DNA from: Halochromatium sp.
GTDB taxonomy: Bacteria; Pseudomonadota; Gammaproteobacteria; Chromatiales; Chromatiaceae
DNA: 64,000 nt
Direction of reading: 5' to 3'
NCBI GenBank assembly: GCA_010912705.1
Contig: POWB01000004.1
Coordinates: 83,121-147,120 of the forward strand
A program made the position numbers and the translations under genes. Of this stretch, positions 16,656 through 25,593 are shown piece by piece (the stretch's first letter is position 1; every line of letters begins with the position of its first letter). The notes below the pieces were generated by a model, which was not told the DNA's origin, did not search any database, and worked only from the letters and a program-made list of their open reading frames with translations.

Positions 16656-16845
16656 GCCAGCGCATCGAGGTCTTGGCAGAAGCCGTTCAAGCATTAGGCC
16701 TCGCCGCTCGCTCAAGCGCTAGGCCTCGCCGCTGAACGACTGCGGACCACGCACGACGGCGTCTCCCAATGGTTTCCTTTGACACCGCTTAGCATCGAGC
16801 AGCTGCCTGAAGCGAGTCGGGAACGAGATGAGGTCTCACCCTTAG
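16652..16845 (+). pseudogene. HEPN/HepT-like partner gene broken by a 25-bp duplication
   Basis: The frame from ATG 16652 reads MSQRIEVLAEAVQALGLAA and then hits a duplication: 16687-16708 is repeated at 16712-16733 with two mismatches and a period of 25 bases. Because 25 is not a multiple of three, the frame shifts. In the second copy's frame the text goes on sensibly as ALGLAAERLRTTHDGVSQWF, then PLTPLSIEQLPEASRERDE, until it meets the hdhA 3' end. It was probably the partner of the upstream nucleotidyltransferase fragment. The family name is tentative. Confidence 0.5.
16687..16733. repeat. 22-bp direct repeat with 25-bp period
   Basis: TCAAGCATTAGGCCTCGCCG and two more bases (16687-16708) recur at 16712-16733 with two differences. 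The duplication frameshifts the HEPN-like gene. Confidence 0.85.
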
Positions 16846-17609
16846 TCGAGCTCTTGGAGCCCGCCGCCAGACACGGTCAGGATCTGCCCGCTGACCCAGG
16901 ACGCGGCGGGCGAGCAGAGGAAGAGCGCGGCGTTGGCCATGTCCGACGGCTCGCCGAGTCGCTTGATCGGGGTGTGCTTGAGCATCGTCGCCTCGATCTC
17001 CGGGGTGAGCAGGGTCTGCAGCGCCTGAGTGCGGGTGGCGCCGGGGGCGATGCCGTTGACGCGGATGTTCATCGGCCCGAGGTCGAAGGCGATGTTGCGC
17101 GTCAGATGGCTCTCGGCAGCCTTGGATGACCCGTACGAGGCCATGCGTTGGTTCTTGTTGTCGCCGGCCATCGAGGTAATGTTGAGAATCGCACCGCCAC
17201 CGGCCTGCTCCATGTGCGGCGCGGCAAGCTGACAGAGCCGGAACACCGAGAACAGGTTCAGCTCGAAGGCCAGGCGCATGTCCGCCATCGGCATATCGAA
17301 GGGCTTCGGACCGCCGCCGCCGGCGTTGTTGACCAGGATGCTGAGTCCGCCGAAGGCCTTGACGGCGAGGTCTACCGCGGCGGCAAGGTCTTCTTCTTTC
17401 GTCACATCACAGCCGGCGCTGGTGGCCTTGCCACCGGCCGAGCAGATGGCATCGGCTACCTGCGTGGCCGCCGCCGCATCGCGGTCGGTGACAGCAACGG
17501 CGGCACCCGCGGCAGCAAAGGTTTCGGCGATGGCACGGCCGATGCCGGCGCCAGCGCCGGTGACTAAGGCAATGGCGCCATCGAGGCGGAAGAGACTGGG
17601 GTCATACAT
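16842..17609 (-). CDS. hdhA: 7-alpha-hydroxysteroid dehydrogenase-type SDR
   Basis: A 255-residue short-chain dehydrogenase very similar in pattern to E. coli HdhA. The NAD-binding motif is TGAGAGIG (about residues 17-24). Then come NNAGGGGPKPFDMPMAD (about 94-110), the catalytic Ser in ITSMAG, and Y-x-x-x-K in ASYGSSKAAESH. The C-terminus ends CSPAASWVSGQILTVSGGG. HdhA oxidises 7-alpha-hydroxy bile acids. In a non-gut bacterium the natural substrate is likely another secondary alcohol, so only the family is certain. The gene appears complete and stands alone, its 3' end abutting the broken HEPN-like gene. Confidence 0.88.
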   Translation of the reverse strand: MYDPSLFRLDGAIALVTGAGAGIGRAIAETFAAAGAAVAVTDRDAAAATQVADAICSAGGKATSAGCDVTKEEDLAAAVDLAVKAFGGLSILVNNAGGGGPKPFDMPMADMRLAFELNLFSVFRLCQLAAPHMEQAGGGAILNITSMAGDNKNQRMASYGSSKAAESHLTRNIAFDLGPMNIRVNGIAPGATRTQALQTLLTPEIEATMLKHTPIKRLGEPSDMANAALFLCSPAASWVSGQILTVSGGGLQELD

Positions 17610-17682
17610 AGCGATCGCCGACTGGTTGATTCGAGGATAGCCCGATTAGAGTCAAGGCGATGGAGAGGCGCAACCGGCTTTT

Positions 17683-17697
17683 CGCCCATATTGGGCG
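17683..17697. repeat. Recurring palindrome CGCCCAT(A/T)TTGGGCG, site 2
   Basis: A perfect 15-base palindrome, CGCCCATATTGGGCG, between the hdhA start and the 3' end of the REC-GGDEF gene. It could act as a weak terminator for the leftward operon that ends at 17780, although no T-run follows. Confidence 0.5.
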
Positions 17698-17779
17698 GCT
17701 GCGCATCAGGACCTGCCTCGAACGGCTAGCAGCCTGTCGGACTTACCAGACAGAATTGCCTTCTGAGCGCCCTTAGGCT

Positions 17780-18691
17780 TCAGGACGAGCGCAGCACACG
17801 ATGACGTCCAGCACTCTTGGCCTGATAAAGCGCGGCGTCGGCCCGTTTTAGTAGATCGATCCCGCATTCGTGCTCGTTTGGTACGGTACTCGCGACCCCG
17901 GCACTGATGGTGACACAATCCGCAACCGGCGAGGTCTCGTGCGGGATACCGAGGCCAGCGACCGCCTCGACCAGCGTCTCGACCAGATGGAATGCGGCGT
18001 CCTCGGGGGTATCGGGTGCCAAGATGACAAACTCCTCGCCTCCATAACGCGCGACCCGATCCGAGTGTCGCTTCAGCCCCGCGCGCAATCGGCGAGCAAC
18101 GCGGATCAGGCACTGGTCACCCTGGGCATGCCCGTAGGTATCGTTATAATCCTTGAAGTGGTCGATATCCAGGATCGCGAGCGACAATGGCGAGCCGGAG
18201 CGCCGCGCGCGCATCCACTCGCGTGTGAGGGCCTCGTCGAGCCAACGCCGGTTGTGGATCTCGGTGAGGCCATCGAGCAGCGAGAGCGCTTCGAGCAGGC
18301 CGGTCTTGCGCTGCAGGTTGAGATGATTGCGGATACGGACCTGGGTCACACCAGGATTGATGGGTTTGCGGATGAAGTCGATCGCACCAAGCTTCAGCCC
18401 CTTTTCCTCGGCATCCGCATCCCGCATCGCGGTGATGAAGATGATCGGGATCTGCTTGGTGCGCTCATCGGCCTTGAGGATCGAGCAGACCTCGAATCCA
18501 TCCATACCCGGCATCATCACATCCAGTAAGATCAGGTCCGGCCGGTGCCGAAAGGCTTGCTCCAGGGCCTTCTCCCCATCCTTAGCGACCAGCACCGCGC
18601 AGTCCTCGTCGACGCTCTCCATCAGCAGCAGGATGTTCTCCGGGTGATCGTCGACGATCAGTAGTTGACTCTTGGGCAATGACTCGGTCAT
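17780..18691 (-). CDS. Response regulator diguanylate cyclase (REC-GGDEF)
   Basis: A 303-residue two-domain protein. The receiver domain (about residues 8-125) has the phospho-acceptor Asp in [13 protein letters not shown], the acidic pair in IVDDHPEN, and the conserved Lys in IRKPINPG. The GGDEF domain (about 135-300) has [14 protein letters not shown] and the active-site motif YGGEEF, so it should make c-di-GMP from GTP. Its start overlaps the stop of the upstream histidine kinase (ATGA), so it is the likely phosphorylation target of that kinase, which has no receiver of its own. It is the last gene of a five-gene operon. Confidence 0.93.
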   Translation of the reverse strand: MTESLPKSQLLIVDDHPENILLLMESVDEDCAVLVAKDGEKALEQAFRHRPDLILLDVMMPGMDGFEVCSILKADERTKQIPIIFITAMRDADAEEKGLKLGAIDFIRKPINPGVTQVRIRNHLNLQRKTGLLEALSLLDGLTEIHNRRWLDEALTREWMRARRSGSPLSLAILDIDHFKDYNDTYGHAQGDQCLIRVARRLRAGLKRHSDRVARYGGEEFVILAPDTPEDAAFHLVETLVEAVAGLGIPHETSPVADCVTISAGVASTVPNEHECGIDLLKRADAALYQAKSAGRHRVLRSS

Positions 18692-20721
18692 TGGTGGCGG
18701 ACGACTCCCAGCTCGCTTGCGAGCTGCTCGAGCTGCTCGCGCGCGCGATCGATCTCGAACGCTTCCAGCGACTGCTTCAACGCGGTAAACGGGCGATGCC
18801 AGAGGCTATGACTCAACATCCCCTCAAGCTCCTGGAGCGAGCGTAAAGCGGCTCGGATATCGGCATCCATCTGCTGCTGTAGACGTTCGATCAACGCCCC
18901 AATGGCATCAAGGTCAAGGTCAAGATCAAGGTCAAGATCAAGATCAAGATCAAGATCAAGATCAAGGTCAGTCTCTGGTGTCGAGACCGGCGCTTGCAAT
19001 GCCGAGCTCCAGTCGTCGGGAGTCGCCTCGCCCTTGCCAGGCTCGCCTAGCGCTCGCTCACCCGACATCATGGCACTGGCTGAATCAGCCCCAAGATCGC
19101 CGACCGCCTTGGCCGTCCCTTCGACATGAGGGTCGACCGCTGAGCCCTGACTCGACTCAGTCGATGCGCTTGGCAGCACGTACCCCAGCTCGACCTCAAA
19201 GCGAAACTGGCTACCCTCGCCGACCCGGCTGCTCACCTCGATCTGTCCATTCATCAGCCCAACTAGGTTCTTACAGATCGCCAAGCCCAAGCCGGTCCCG
19301 CCATAACGTCGCGTGGTTGAGCTGTCGGCCTGGGTAAAGGCGTTGAACAGCTTGCCGAGCTGCTCATCCGTCATGCCAATGCCGGTATCCGCAATGCGGA
19401 TCTCGAGCCTGACACGATGCTCAGCAAGACGGCTAGCGCGGGCTGTCAGCCAGATCTCGCCATGCTCGGTAAATTTCACGGCATTGCTGAGCAGATTCGT
19501 GATGATCTGGCCGAGCCGCAACGGATCACCAACCAGCGTCATTGATAAGGCTGGGTCAAGGTCAACCGAGAGCCTCACCCCTTTGTCTGCGGCCTGCAGC
19601 TCCACCGCGGCGAGACTCGTCTGGATGACCTGGTCAAGCGCAAATTCGATCGCTTCCAGTTTCAGCTTGCCCGCCTCGGTCTTGGAGAAATCGAGGATGT
19701 CGTTGATGAGCCGCAGCAACGACTCCGCAGCCTGATGAATATGACGCAAATAGTCGGCCTGACGCGGCTTCAGCTCAGTGGCCAACGCCAGATCGGCAAA
19801 GCCGATAATCGCGTTCATGGGGGTGCGCAATTCATGGCTCATCGTGGCCAAGAAGACGCTCTTGGCCTCATTCGCGGCCTTCGCGGCGGCGGTTTCACGC
19901 TCGGCACGCTCACGCTCGATCAGGCGTGAGACCATGAGGCGGAAGGCCATCGCCAATTGGCCAATCTCATCGTTGCTTTTTACCTCGATCTCCTGAACAA
20001 GCTCACCCTCACCGATCGCGACCGCATGCTCGCTGAGACGCCGGATCGGGCGCACCAGCGCATTGACCAATGGGATCGCCAGCAACACACTGACCAGTGT
20101 AAACAGGATGCCCAACGCCAAGGATTGCAAGCCTAGATCCCGAATCTCGCGGCGCATCGGCTCCAGCGAGAAGGCAATGAACGCGCGGCCCCAGTCATAG
20201 TCGTTGATCAACACCGATCCCATAACCTCAAGCCTCGCCTCGTCCTGACGCCAGACGAGGCGCGGCTGAACGCTGGAGCAGCAGCCTGGAGCAAAGGGCA
20301 ACTGCTCTGGTTGTTGGCCCCGGAGCGCCGGCTCAAGACTGCTGAGCACGCGCCCCTGGCGGTCGACGATCATCATCTGCACGACATCAGGCTCATAGCG
20401 CTCAACATGGCGAATGATGTCATCGAGGGACTTACGATCGACGTAGGCCTCTCCGGTATACGGGTCGATCACGGTCACCGCATACTGGCACTTCTGTTGA
20501 ACCGAGCGCAGCAAGGTCTCGGCGCGCTTGGCCAGCTCGTCGCCAAGGATCTGACTGGTGACACGAAGATTGAGCAGGGTGTTAGCGAAGAGTCCAAAAA
20601 ACAGCAGGAACATGACCGCGAGCAGCAGCTTGCGGTACATGGAGCCGAGTAGCCGAGGGCGCGGCAGCGAGAGATTCTGCCACCGCATCACCAAGGTATC
20701 AGTCAATCCGCTTTGGCCCAT
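18688..20721 (-). CDS. Membrane sensor histidine kinase with Cys-containing periplasmic domain and LD repeat
   Basis: A 677-residue kinase. After a first membrane segment ([19 protein letters not shown], about 32-50) comes a periplasmic domain of about 150 residues with Cys in QQKCQYAV and the vicinal pair GCCSS. A second membrane segment precedes a HAMP region ([17 protein letters not shown]). The HisKA H-box is [15 protein letters not shown], and the ATPase motifs are [21 protein letters not shown] and [10 protein letters not shown] low-complexity Leu-Asp run (18908-18970) and a helical tail, like that following receivers in hybrid kinases, end the protein. The first codons overlap the upstream gene by 19 bases; a later Met (MRWQ or MYRK) could be the true start. 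Confidence 0.9.
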   Translation of the reverse strand: MGQSGLTDTLVMRWQNLSLPRPRLLGSMYRKLLLAVMFLLFFGLFANTLLNLRVTSQILGDELAKRAETLLRSVQQKCQYAVTVIDPYTGEAYVDRKSLDDIIRHVERYEPDVVQMMIVDRQGRVLSSLEPALRGQQPEQLPFAPGCCSSVQPRLVWRQDEARLEVMGSVLINDYDWGRAFIAFSLEPMRREIRDLGLQSLALGILFTLVSVLLAIPLVNALVRPIRRLSEHAVAIGEGELVQEIEVKSNDEIGQLAMAFRLMVSRLIERERAERETAAAKAANEAKSVFLATMSHELRTPMNAIIGFADLALATELKPRQADYLRHIHQAAESLLRLINDILDFSKTEAGKLKLEAIEFALDQVIQTSLAAVELQAADKGVRLSVDLDPALSMTLVGDPLRLGQIITNLLSNAVKFTEHGEIWLTARASRLAEHRVRLEIRIADTGIGMTDEQLGKLFNAFTQADSSTTRRYGGTGLGLAICKNLVGLMNGQIEVSSRVGEGSQFRFEVELGYVLPSASTESSQGSAVDPHVEGTAKAVGDLGADSASAMMSGERALGEPGKGEATPDDWSSALQAPVSTPETDLDLDLDLDLDLDLDLDLDLDAIGALIERLQQQMDADIRAALRSLQELEGMLSHSLWHRPFTALKQSLEAFEIDRAREQLEQLASELGVVRHQ
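18908..18967. repeat. Ten hexanucleotide repeats TCAAG(A/G) coding for Leu-Asp
   Basis: Ten uninterrupted 6-base units (TCAAGG or TCAAGA on the plus strand) encode ten Leu-Asp pairs in the histidine kinase, between the catalytic domain and the helical tail. Units of six keep the frame, so slippage would change linker length without breaking the gene. Confidence 0.95.
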
Positions 20722-21695
20722 TGGGTCTCGATGCGGGTATCCGGAAACTGACTGAACAGATACTGCATGCGGTTGGTACCCTTGAAGTCAAATGAGAGAT
20801 AGCGCTCGTGGCAATAGGTGCAACGACTGGCCAGCTCCTGAAACTGCGCCTCGGCCTCCTCTAGGCTCGGGCCTTGACTCAGCAGCTGCCCGACCTCCTG
20901 AGCCAGCTTGGCTTCATCCTTTAGCTGTTGCTCAAACTTCGGCGAGGGGTTCTTTATCGGCACAAAGAACTTGGCCGAGCCGTCCACGCGCAGACCGTTG
21001 AGCAGATAGACGAAGCTGTCTGCGGCACCCGCGATATCACCCCGGCGCAGCTGGCGGTCGGCCTCGAGCATCTTGGCCTGCGCCAGCGTGGCGCCAGCTA
21101 GATGCTTGAAGAATTCGGTAAAGGCGTTGATCGCGTAAACGCTCCCCTGTGACGTTGAGCCACCAAGGATCACCGCGGTGCCAGGTCCGCCGAAGGCTTG
21201 CTCGACGACCTCGATTTGGCCCACTTCGGCCGCCTTCCAGTCGACCTTGGACTTGCCCTCGTCCACCAGGCGCTTGACCAAGGCGTTCTCATCAGGCCCG
21301 CCGCAGAGCAGCATGGTCTTTTGCTCGAGGTATTTCGCAGGAGCCTCAGAGGCGCGCATCGCCAATGGAATCGGCGAGGTCGAGGCCACTGCGGGCAGAT
21401 ACTCACCGATGCGCTCGGCGAGATCGATGGCTGCGATGGCAACCGCACCGCTTGGATCATCGCCGAGCACGATATTGGTATTCAAGGTGCCGAATGGGGT
21501 CATATAGGCGGTAGTACGCAATGGCACCGCATCGGGCGTGAAGAGATCGAACACCTGGCCACCGGGCAGGCAGCCAAGCGGTTGGGCTTCATCCGCCTGC
21601 ACCAAGCGGCCGCTGAATAGGTTGGCGCCCATCAGTAAAATTGAGACTGCCAAGGTGACGCTGATCAGACGGGATCTTTGCACATTTGATTTCAT
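20703..21695 (-). CDS. Secreted protein with a c-type heme motif
   Basis: A 330-residue protein starting at ATG 21695, which has GGAG seven bases upstream; a frame upstream to 21812 is not supported. Residues 1-34 look like a signal peptide ([18 protein letters not shown]). The middle contains [20 protein letters not shown] and [20 protein letters not shown], which recall S-layer-type domains. Near the C-terminus, [14 protein letters not shown] carries a CxxCH motif, the site for covalent heme c. The family is not recognised. As the gene before the sensor kinase it could be a redox or ligand partner of that kinase in the periplasm. Confidence 0.65.
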   Translation of the reverse strand: MKSNVQRSRLISVTLAVSILLMGANLFSGRLVQADEAQPLGCLPGGQVFDLFTPDAVPLRTTAYMTPFGTLNTNIVLGDDPSGAVAIAAIDLAERIGEYLPAVASTSPIPLAMRASEAPAKYLEQKTMLLCGGPDENALVKRLVDEGKSKVDWKAAEVGQIEVVEQAFGGPGTAVILGGSTSQGSVYAINAFTEFFKHLAGATLAQAKMLEADRQLRRGDIAGAADSFVYLLNGLRVDGSAKFFVPIKNPSPKFEQQLKDEAKLAQEVGQLLSQGPSLEEAEAQFQELASRCTYCHERYLSFDFKGTNRMQYLFSQFPDTRIETQWAKAD

Positions 21696-21808
21696 GAGAT
21701 TCTCCAAGGCAAGAAACGCGTTGGCGCAGCTGTATCCATCCTGGCTCATCCGCAAGCATCCGCGCACCATCGAGCTGAGATCAGAGGTTCGGCAATCCTG
21801 AGGCAGTG

Positions 21809-22333
21809 TCACTGCTGCAACCCAGCCGTCTCAGACGCAAGCGCGGTTTCAATCATCGCCTGCACCTTCTCGGCCGAGGTGGTAATAACAGCAGCCCGAA
21901 CGATATGATCGCGATCCAAGATCACCGCAAGGGGAACATCCTGGATTAAGTATCGATCCTTGAGCTCGGCCCATTCGTCGATCAGCACCCGGAATCCGGG
22001 CTGAAGCTGATTGATAAAGAGCCACACCTTCGCACTACTCTCACGAATACCAATAGCGATGACCTCGAGCCCTCGCGCTCTGAGCTGCTCGTACTGCTCG
22101 CTCAAGCCCACCATGATCTCGCGGCAATAGGGACACCAAACGCCCCAAAAGACGATGAGCAGTGCCTCGTAATCACCCTCATCATCGTCCAAACTGAAGA
22201 TTTTTCCATTGATATCTGGCAGTTCAAAAGCCGGTGCCGAATGACCGACCAAACAGCTTGGATCATCGCTCGGCGCGGCCATCACCAAGGGTGCATAGCA
22301 CAACAACAGCGCGAGACCCATCAGGACCCTCAT
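21809..22333 (-). CDS. TlpA-like periplasmic thioredoxin-family protein
   Basis: A 174-residue secreted protein with a signal peptide (LMGLALLLCYAPLVMAA) and a TlpA/AhpC-type thioredoxin fold. The domain starts GHSAPAFELPDINGKIFSL and has the active-site pair C-P-Y-C in FWGVWCPYCREIM, plus the cis-Pro region QDVPLAVIL. Such proteins reduce disulfides in the periplasm, often for cytochrome c maturation. Its start overlaps the upstream stop by four bases (ATGA). The next gene carries a heme c motif, so it may help mature or sense through that protein. Confidence 0.85.
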   Translation of the reverse strand: MRVLMGLALLLCYAPLVMAAPSDDPSCLVGHSAPAFELPDINGKIFSLDDDEGDYEALLIVFWGVWCPYCREIMVGLSEQYEQLRARGLEVIAIGIRESSAKVWLFINQLQPGFRVLIDEWAELKDRYLIQDVPLAVILDRDHIVRAAVITTSAEKVQAMIETALASETAGLQQ

Positions 22334-23190
22334 GGCTGAGCCCCGTCCCGATTCATAGGAATGGTCAGCACGGCCTGCACCCTGCCCACGGCACTGTCGA
22401 CAATGGCGATGATGAACAAAGGCAGACCCTCGCTGCTGGTTGGCAGCTCAAATCGCTCGGGCAAGGGGCAGCCGGCGACCGCGGCTGGCGCCAGATCGTC
22501 AATCGGCGCCCGAACGATCTCTCGCAGCACTCGCCAGTAATGGCCCTGCTGTGCCGGGACGGACTGCTGCTCGACCAGCAACAGCCGAAATGTGCCATCA
22601 AAACGGCGCCGCTGCTCTAGGTTGCAGACCGAGAAATCGATGCTCGGCGAGCCGTCGCGCGTGCTTGTCTTCGCCAGGTAGAGATCGAGATGCCAGCGCG
22701 GTGCGGCCCGAGCCTCGGCAAGCGCCTGCTGAAAGCCCTGTCGCCACTGCGGGTCATCGAGCGCAATGAGACGCATCGCAACCCCGTCAACCCGCAGCTG
22801 TGGCGCTGCCTTCTCGGCATCCTGCGCATCATCCTCAGGCCCTCGCGCCAGCAGCGCACAGTGCTCACCCAAGCGGCGCAGATAGGTTGCAGCCATAGCT
22901 CGCTGCTCAGCCTCGTGATCAGCCCCCTGCTCAATCGCGGGAGCGGCATCGAGCAACAGCTCGCAGAGGGACCTGTTGGATGGCTCCGACTCTGGCTTTG
23001 GAGCTTGAGCGAGCGCTTGATCTTGCTCATGCACCCCTGAAGGCCGCAGAGGTAGCCCGGCATTGGCTCCAATCGAGACGACACCCAGGACCAGGAGCTG
23101 AGTGAGTGCGACGACCCTGAGCAACCTATAGGCCACAGCGAACCTTCTGTTTGCTAGCCGACTTGTTTGATAGCCGACTAACGGTAACAA
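22330..23190 (-). CDS. Secreted hypothetical protein, first gene of the redox-sensor operon
   Basis: A 286-residue protein with an N-terminal hydrophobic segment (VVALTQLLVLGVVSIGANAG, about 26-45) that is probably a signal peptide or anchor. The rest is soluble, with four Cys residues (LCELLL, HCALLA, VCNLEQ, GCPLPE). No domain is recognised. Its stop overlaps the TlpA-like gene start (ATGA), and it is the first of five genes running left to the diguanylate cyclase. The promoter should lie in 23191-23346. It may be the component that sees the signal, but that is inference from order only. Confidence 0.5.
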   Translation of the reverse strand: MLPLVGYQTSRLANRRFAVAYRLLRVVALTQLLVLGVVSIGANAGLPLRPSGVHEQDQALAQAPKPESEPSNRSLCELLLDAAPAIEQGADHEAEQRAMAATYLRRLGEHCALLARGPEDDAQDAEKAAPQLRVDGVAMRLIALDDPQWRQGFQQALAEARAAPRWHLDLYLAKTSTRDGSPSIDFSVCNLEQRRRFDGTFRLLLVEQQSVPAQQGHYWRVLREIVRAPIDDLAPAAVAGCPLPERFELPTSSEGLPLFIIAIVDSAVGRVQAVLTIPMNRDGAQP

Positions 23191-23346
23191 GTATCGATAC
23201 AGACTTTGTCACAGAGGCAAGTTTAGCAGCAACACCAATCGGCAACGCCACTTCCCCTTTGGCGCTATCTGGCGACCTGGCCTATGCTGAGGCCTATGCA
23301 ATGCCTCCTCCCTATTAGAAAAATCCCACCCGTTCAACGGGATGCT

Positions 23347-24825
23347 CTAGCCTCGCTCGCTCCCACCACCATCGCCATCCTCTGGCTCGTCCGCGCCATC
23401 ATCGCCGCTGGCGTAGCTGGCCACGGTGCGCTCATGGGTGGCATCGCCCCCGGTCAATGCCGGCGGCACAGTTGCCGGGTCCGCCGCCTTACCGTCATCG
23501 GCCACATGGAGATGCATATCCGTCTGCGGGAACGGAATCGAGATGCCGTTGGCGTCGAAGGCCTCTTTGACGGCGCGTTGCAGATCCCAGTAGGTGCTCC
23601 AGTAGTCGCTGGTCTTGGTCCAGGGGCGCACGATGAAATTGACCGAGCTGTCCCCCAGCTCGCTAACGCGGATGTTCGGCGCCGGGTCATCCAGCACCAG
23701 CGGGTGACTCGCGACGACCTCTTCCAGCACCTGCTGCGCCTGTTCGATGGAATCGCCGTAGCTGATGCCGAAGACCAGATCGATCCGGCGGGTCTCCGAC
23801 GCGGTCACGTTGGTGATGACGTCGCCCCAGACCTTGGAGTTCGGGATCACGATGACCTGATTGTCGGGCGTGGTAATCGTAGTCGAGACCACCGAGACAT
23901 GCTTGACGGTGCCGCCGAGCCCCGCGACCAGCACGTAGTCGCCTTCGTCGAAGGGGCGGTTGATCATGATCATCAATCCCGCGGCGAGATTGCTCAGCGT
24001 CTCTTGCATCGCGAAGGCGATGATGAAGGAGGCGCCGCCGACCAAGGCGAACAGCGGCGTGATGTTGACGCCCAGCGCCGCGAGCACGATCATCAAGCCG
24101 AAGGCGATGGTGAGCCAGTACACCACCATGACCAGAAAGCCGCTCAGCAGATTGGAGATCTGCGGGGTCCGGTCGACGGCACGGCGCACCCAGGCGCGCA
24201 CGATCTTGGCGACAATGAGCAGGGCGAAGAAGGCGCCGACGATCACCGCGATGCGAAAGGCGACCGCCACGCCGCCTTCAGGTGAGACGAGCCAATCAAG
24301 CAAGCCGTCGGTGAACTCCTGTAGCGTGAGCTGCGAGCGCCCGGCGGCGATGACCGCGGCCAGGTAGCCCCGCATGGCCTCAACCTCCGCCGGGTCGCCG
24401 CCCTTGGCCTCCAGGCTTGCGACCACGGTCGCCGCCATCTCGAAGATGCGATCCCGCTCCTCGACCAGTTCGAGTCGCTCCGCCCGCAGTGCGTCTTCTT
24501 CGGCCTCATCCCCCGCCCGCAGCGCGAGACTCTTGTCAACGACCGCCTGCGTGGCCGCGCGAGCCTGCTCCTGCCAGGCTGCTGCCAGTGCGGCGAGTTC
24601 ATCGGCGGTGAGCGGCACCAGCCGCAGCTCCAACTCATTCGGTTCGATGAACGGATCATCGAGCCCCGCCGGATAGGCCGCTGCCTTGTCCGGTGCCGCA
24701 GCCATCGACGCGTCGGCCGTCGCGTCCTGCGCCCAGACCATCGCGGTCGCCAGCGTGAACAGCATCACAACGACGCCGAGACTGGCACGTAACGCCGTGA
24801 CCTCCATCAGACCCAAAGATTTCAT
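23347..24825 (-). CDS. MscS-family mechanosensitive channel
   Basis: A 492-residue protein. Start ATG 24825 has GAGGAG at a good distance; an upstream in-frame start would add 32 residues. A signal peptide is followed by a periplasmic helical domain (residues about 60-210), then three membrane segments. The pore-lining helix region reads FALVGGASFIIAFAMQETLS, and the beta domain has NRPFDEGDYV and ITTPDNQVIVIPNS, all typical of MscS. The C-terminal alpha-beta part ends in GISIPFPQTDMHLH. It releases solutes on osmotic downshock. No operon partner is visible. Confidence 0.92.
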   Translation of the reverse strand: MKSLGLMEVTALRASLGVVVMLFTLATAMVWAQDATADASMAAAPDKAAAYPAGLDDPFIEPNELELRLVPLTADELAALAAAWQEQARAATQAVVDKSLALRAGDEAEEDALRAERLELVEERDRIFEMAATVVASLEAKGGDPAEVEAMRGYLAAVIAAGRSQLTLQEFTDGLLDWLVSPEGGVAVAFRIAVIVGAFFALLIVAKIVRAWVRRAVDRTPQISNLLSGFLVMVVYWLTIAFGLMIVLAALGVNITPLFALVGGASFIIAFAMQETLSNLAAGLMIMINRPFDEGDYVLVAGLGGTVKHVSVVSTTITTPDNQVIVIPNSKVWGDVITNVTASETRRIDLVFGISYGDSIEQAQQVLEEVVASHPLVLDDPAPNIRVSELGDSSVNFIVRPWTKTSDYWSTYWDLQRAVKEAFDANGISIPFPQTDMHLHVADDGKAADPATVPPALTGGDATHERTVASYASGDDGADEPEDGDGGGSERG

Positions 24826-25593
24826 TCGCTCTGCTCCTCGTTCTATTTCGGAAAAGATCGACACATCGCCGAGCACTTGCGCGCTCTTCAGTGATTGCGT
24901 GAGCGCGCGTGATGTGGTCATTTTGAATTTAGCTCAACCTTGGCTTGGATCGGCTGAATGCTTCAACGAAAGCCTTTCAGCAGAGGCGCAGAACCTCAGG
25001 CCGCATAGCGGCCATTGCGCAAAAGCCTCAAAGCAGAGCCTGAGGCTATGGGCAAAAATCCGAGAGTCCAGCGCAACAGTGCCCAACCTGGGCAATGGGT
25101 TACAAAGCGGTGCGGCCCCTGCGCTAGTTGTCGTGACCGCTTGGCGGCAATCCTCTCGCGCACCTCGATCATCAACTCGTCGATGGGCTGCATGATGGCG
25201 TGCTTGGCGCTCATCCATAAGGGTACGAAGAGCCTGGAGCAGGCGTTCACGACCGCCCCGGCAGCGGGCATGCGCCTGCTGACATTGCTTGCATGATGGA
25301 CCATCAATTGGCGACTAAAAACGCTAAGGTATCGAAATCTAGTGTGATATTCGATCCCATAACCGCCCATTTTGGGCGATTCCGATTTGGTGAAGGCTGC
25401 AACCGGTCCCTATACTGGTTGCTGAATCCTGTTCGATTCCTCTGTCACGCTCAGTACCGCGCGAGCGGTCTGCCCTCTTGATCGCGTCGCTTTCGCGTTG
25501 CCTTCGCTGACGCGAGTCCTCGGCGCAAACTCTCGATTGAATGGCGCCCCGCGCTCACCACGCCGGCGCGCGCCCTGGACGCTAGGAGTTTCC
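24826..25593. other. 768-base intergenic region with no supported gene
   Basis: Between the mscS-type gene and the DUF481 gene there are overlapping frames on both strands, the longest 124 codons on the minus strand (24996-25370, including DELMIEVRERIAAKRSRQL). None has a known domain or a good start signal. The region holds palindrome site 3 (25364-25378) and AT-rich DNA near 25310-25360. It may contain gene debris. Confidence 0.4.
25364..25378. repeat. Recurring palindrome CGCCCATTTTGGGCG, site 3
   Basis: A 15-base palindrome with one central mismatch, CGCCCATTTTGGGCG, about 215 bases upstream of the DUF481 gene. Same family as 14795 and 17683. Confidence 0.5.

Noticed and set aside
18902..19129. 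Plus-strand frame with Ser-Arg repeats, and possible CRISPR-like repeats
   Set aside because: The Ser-Arg run is the antisense of the hexamer repeat in the histidine kinase. The units are six bases with no spacers, so this is not a CRISPR array.
23284..24285. 333-codon plus-strand frame
   Set aside because: It is antisense to the MscS-type channel, which has clear family motifs and a good ribosome-binding site.
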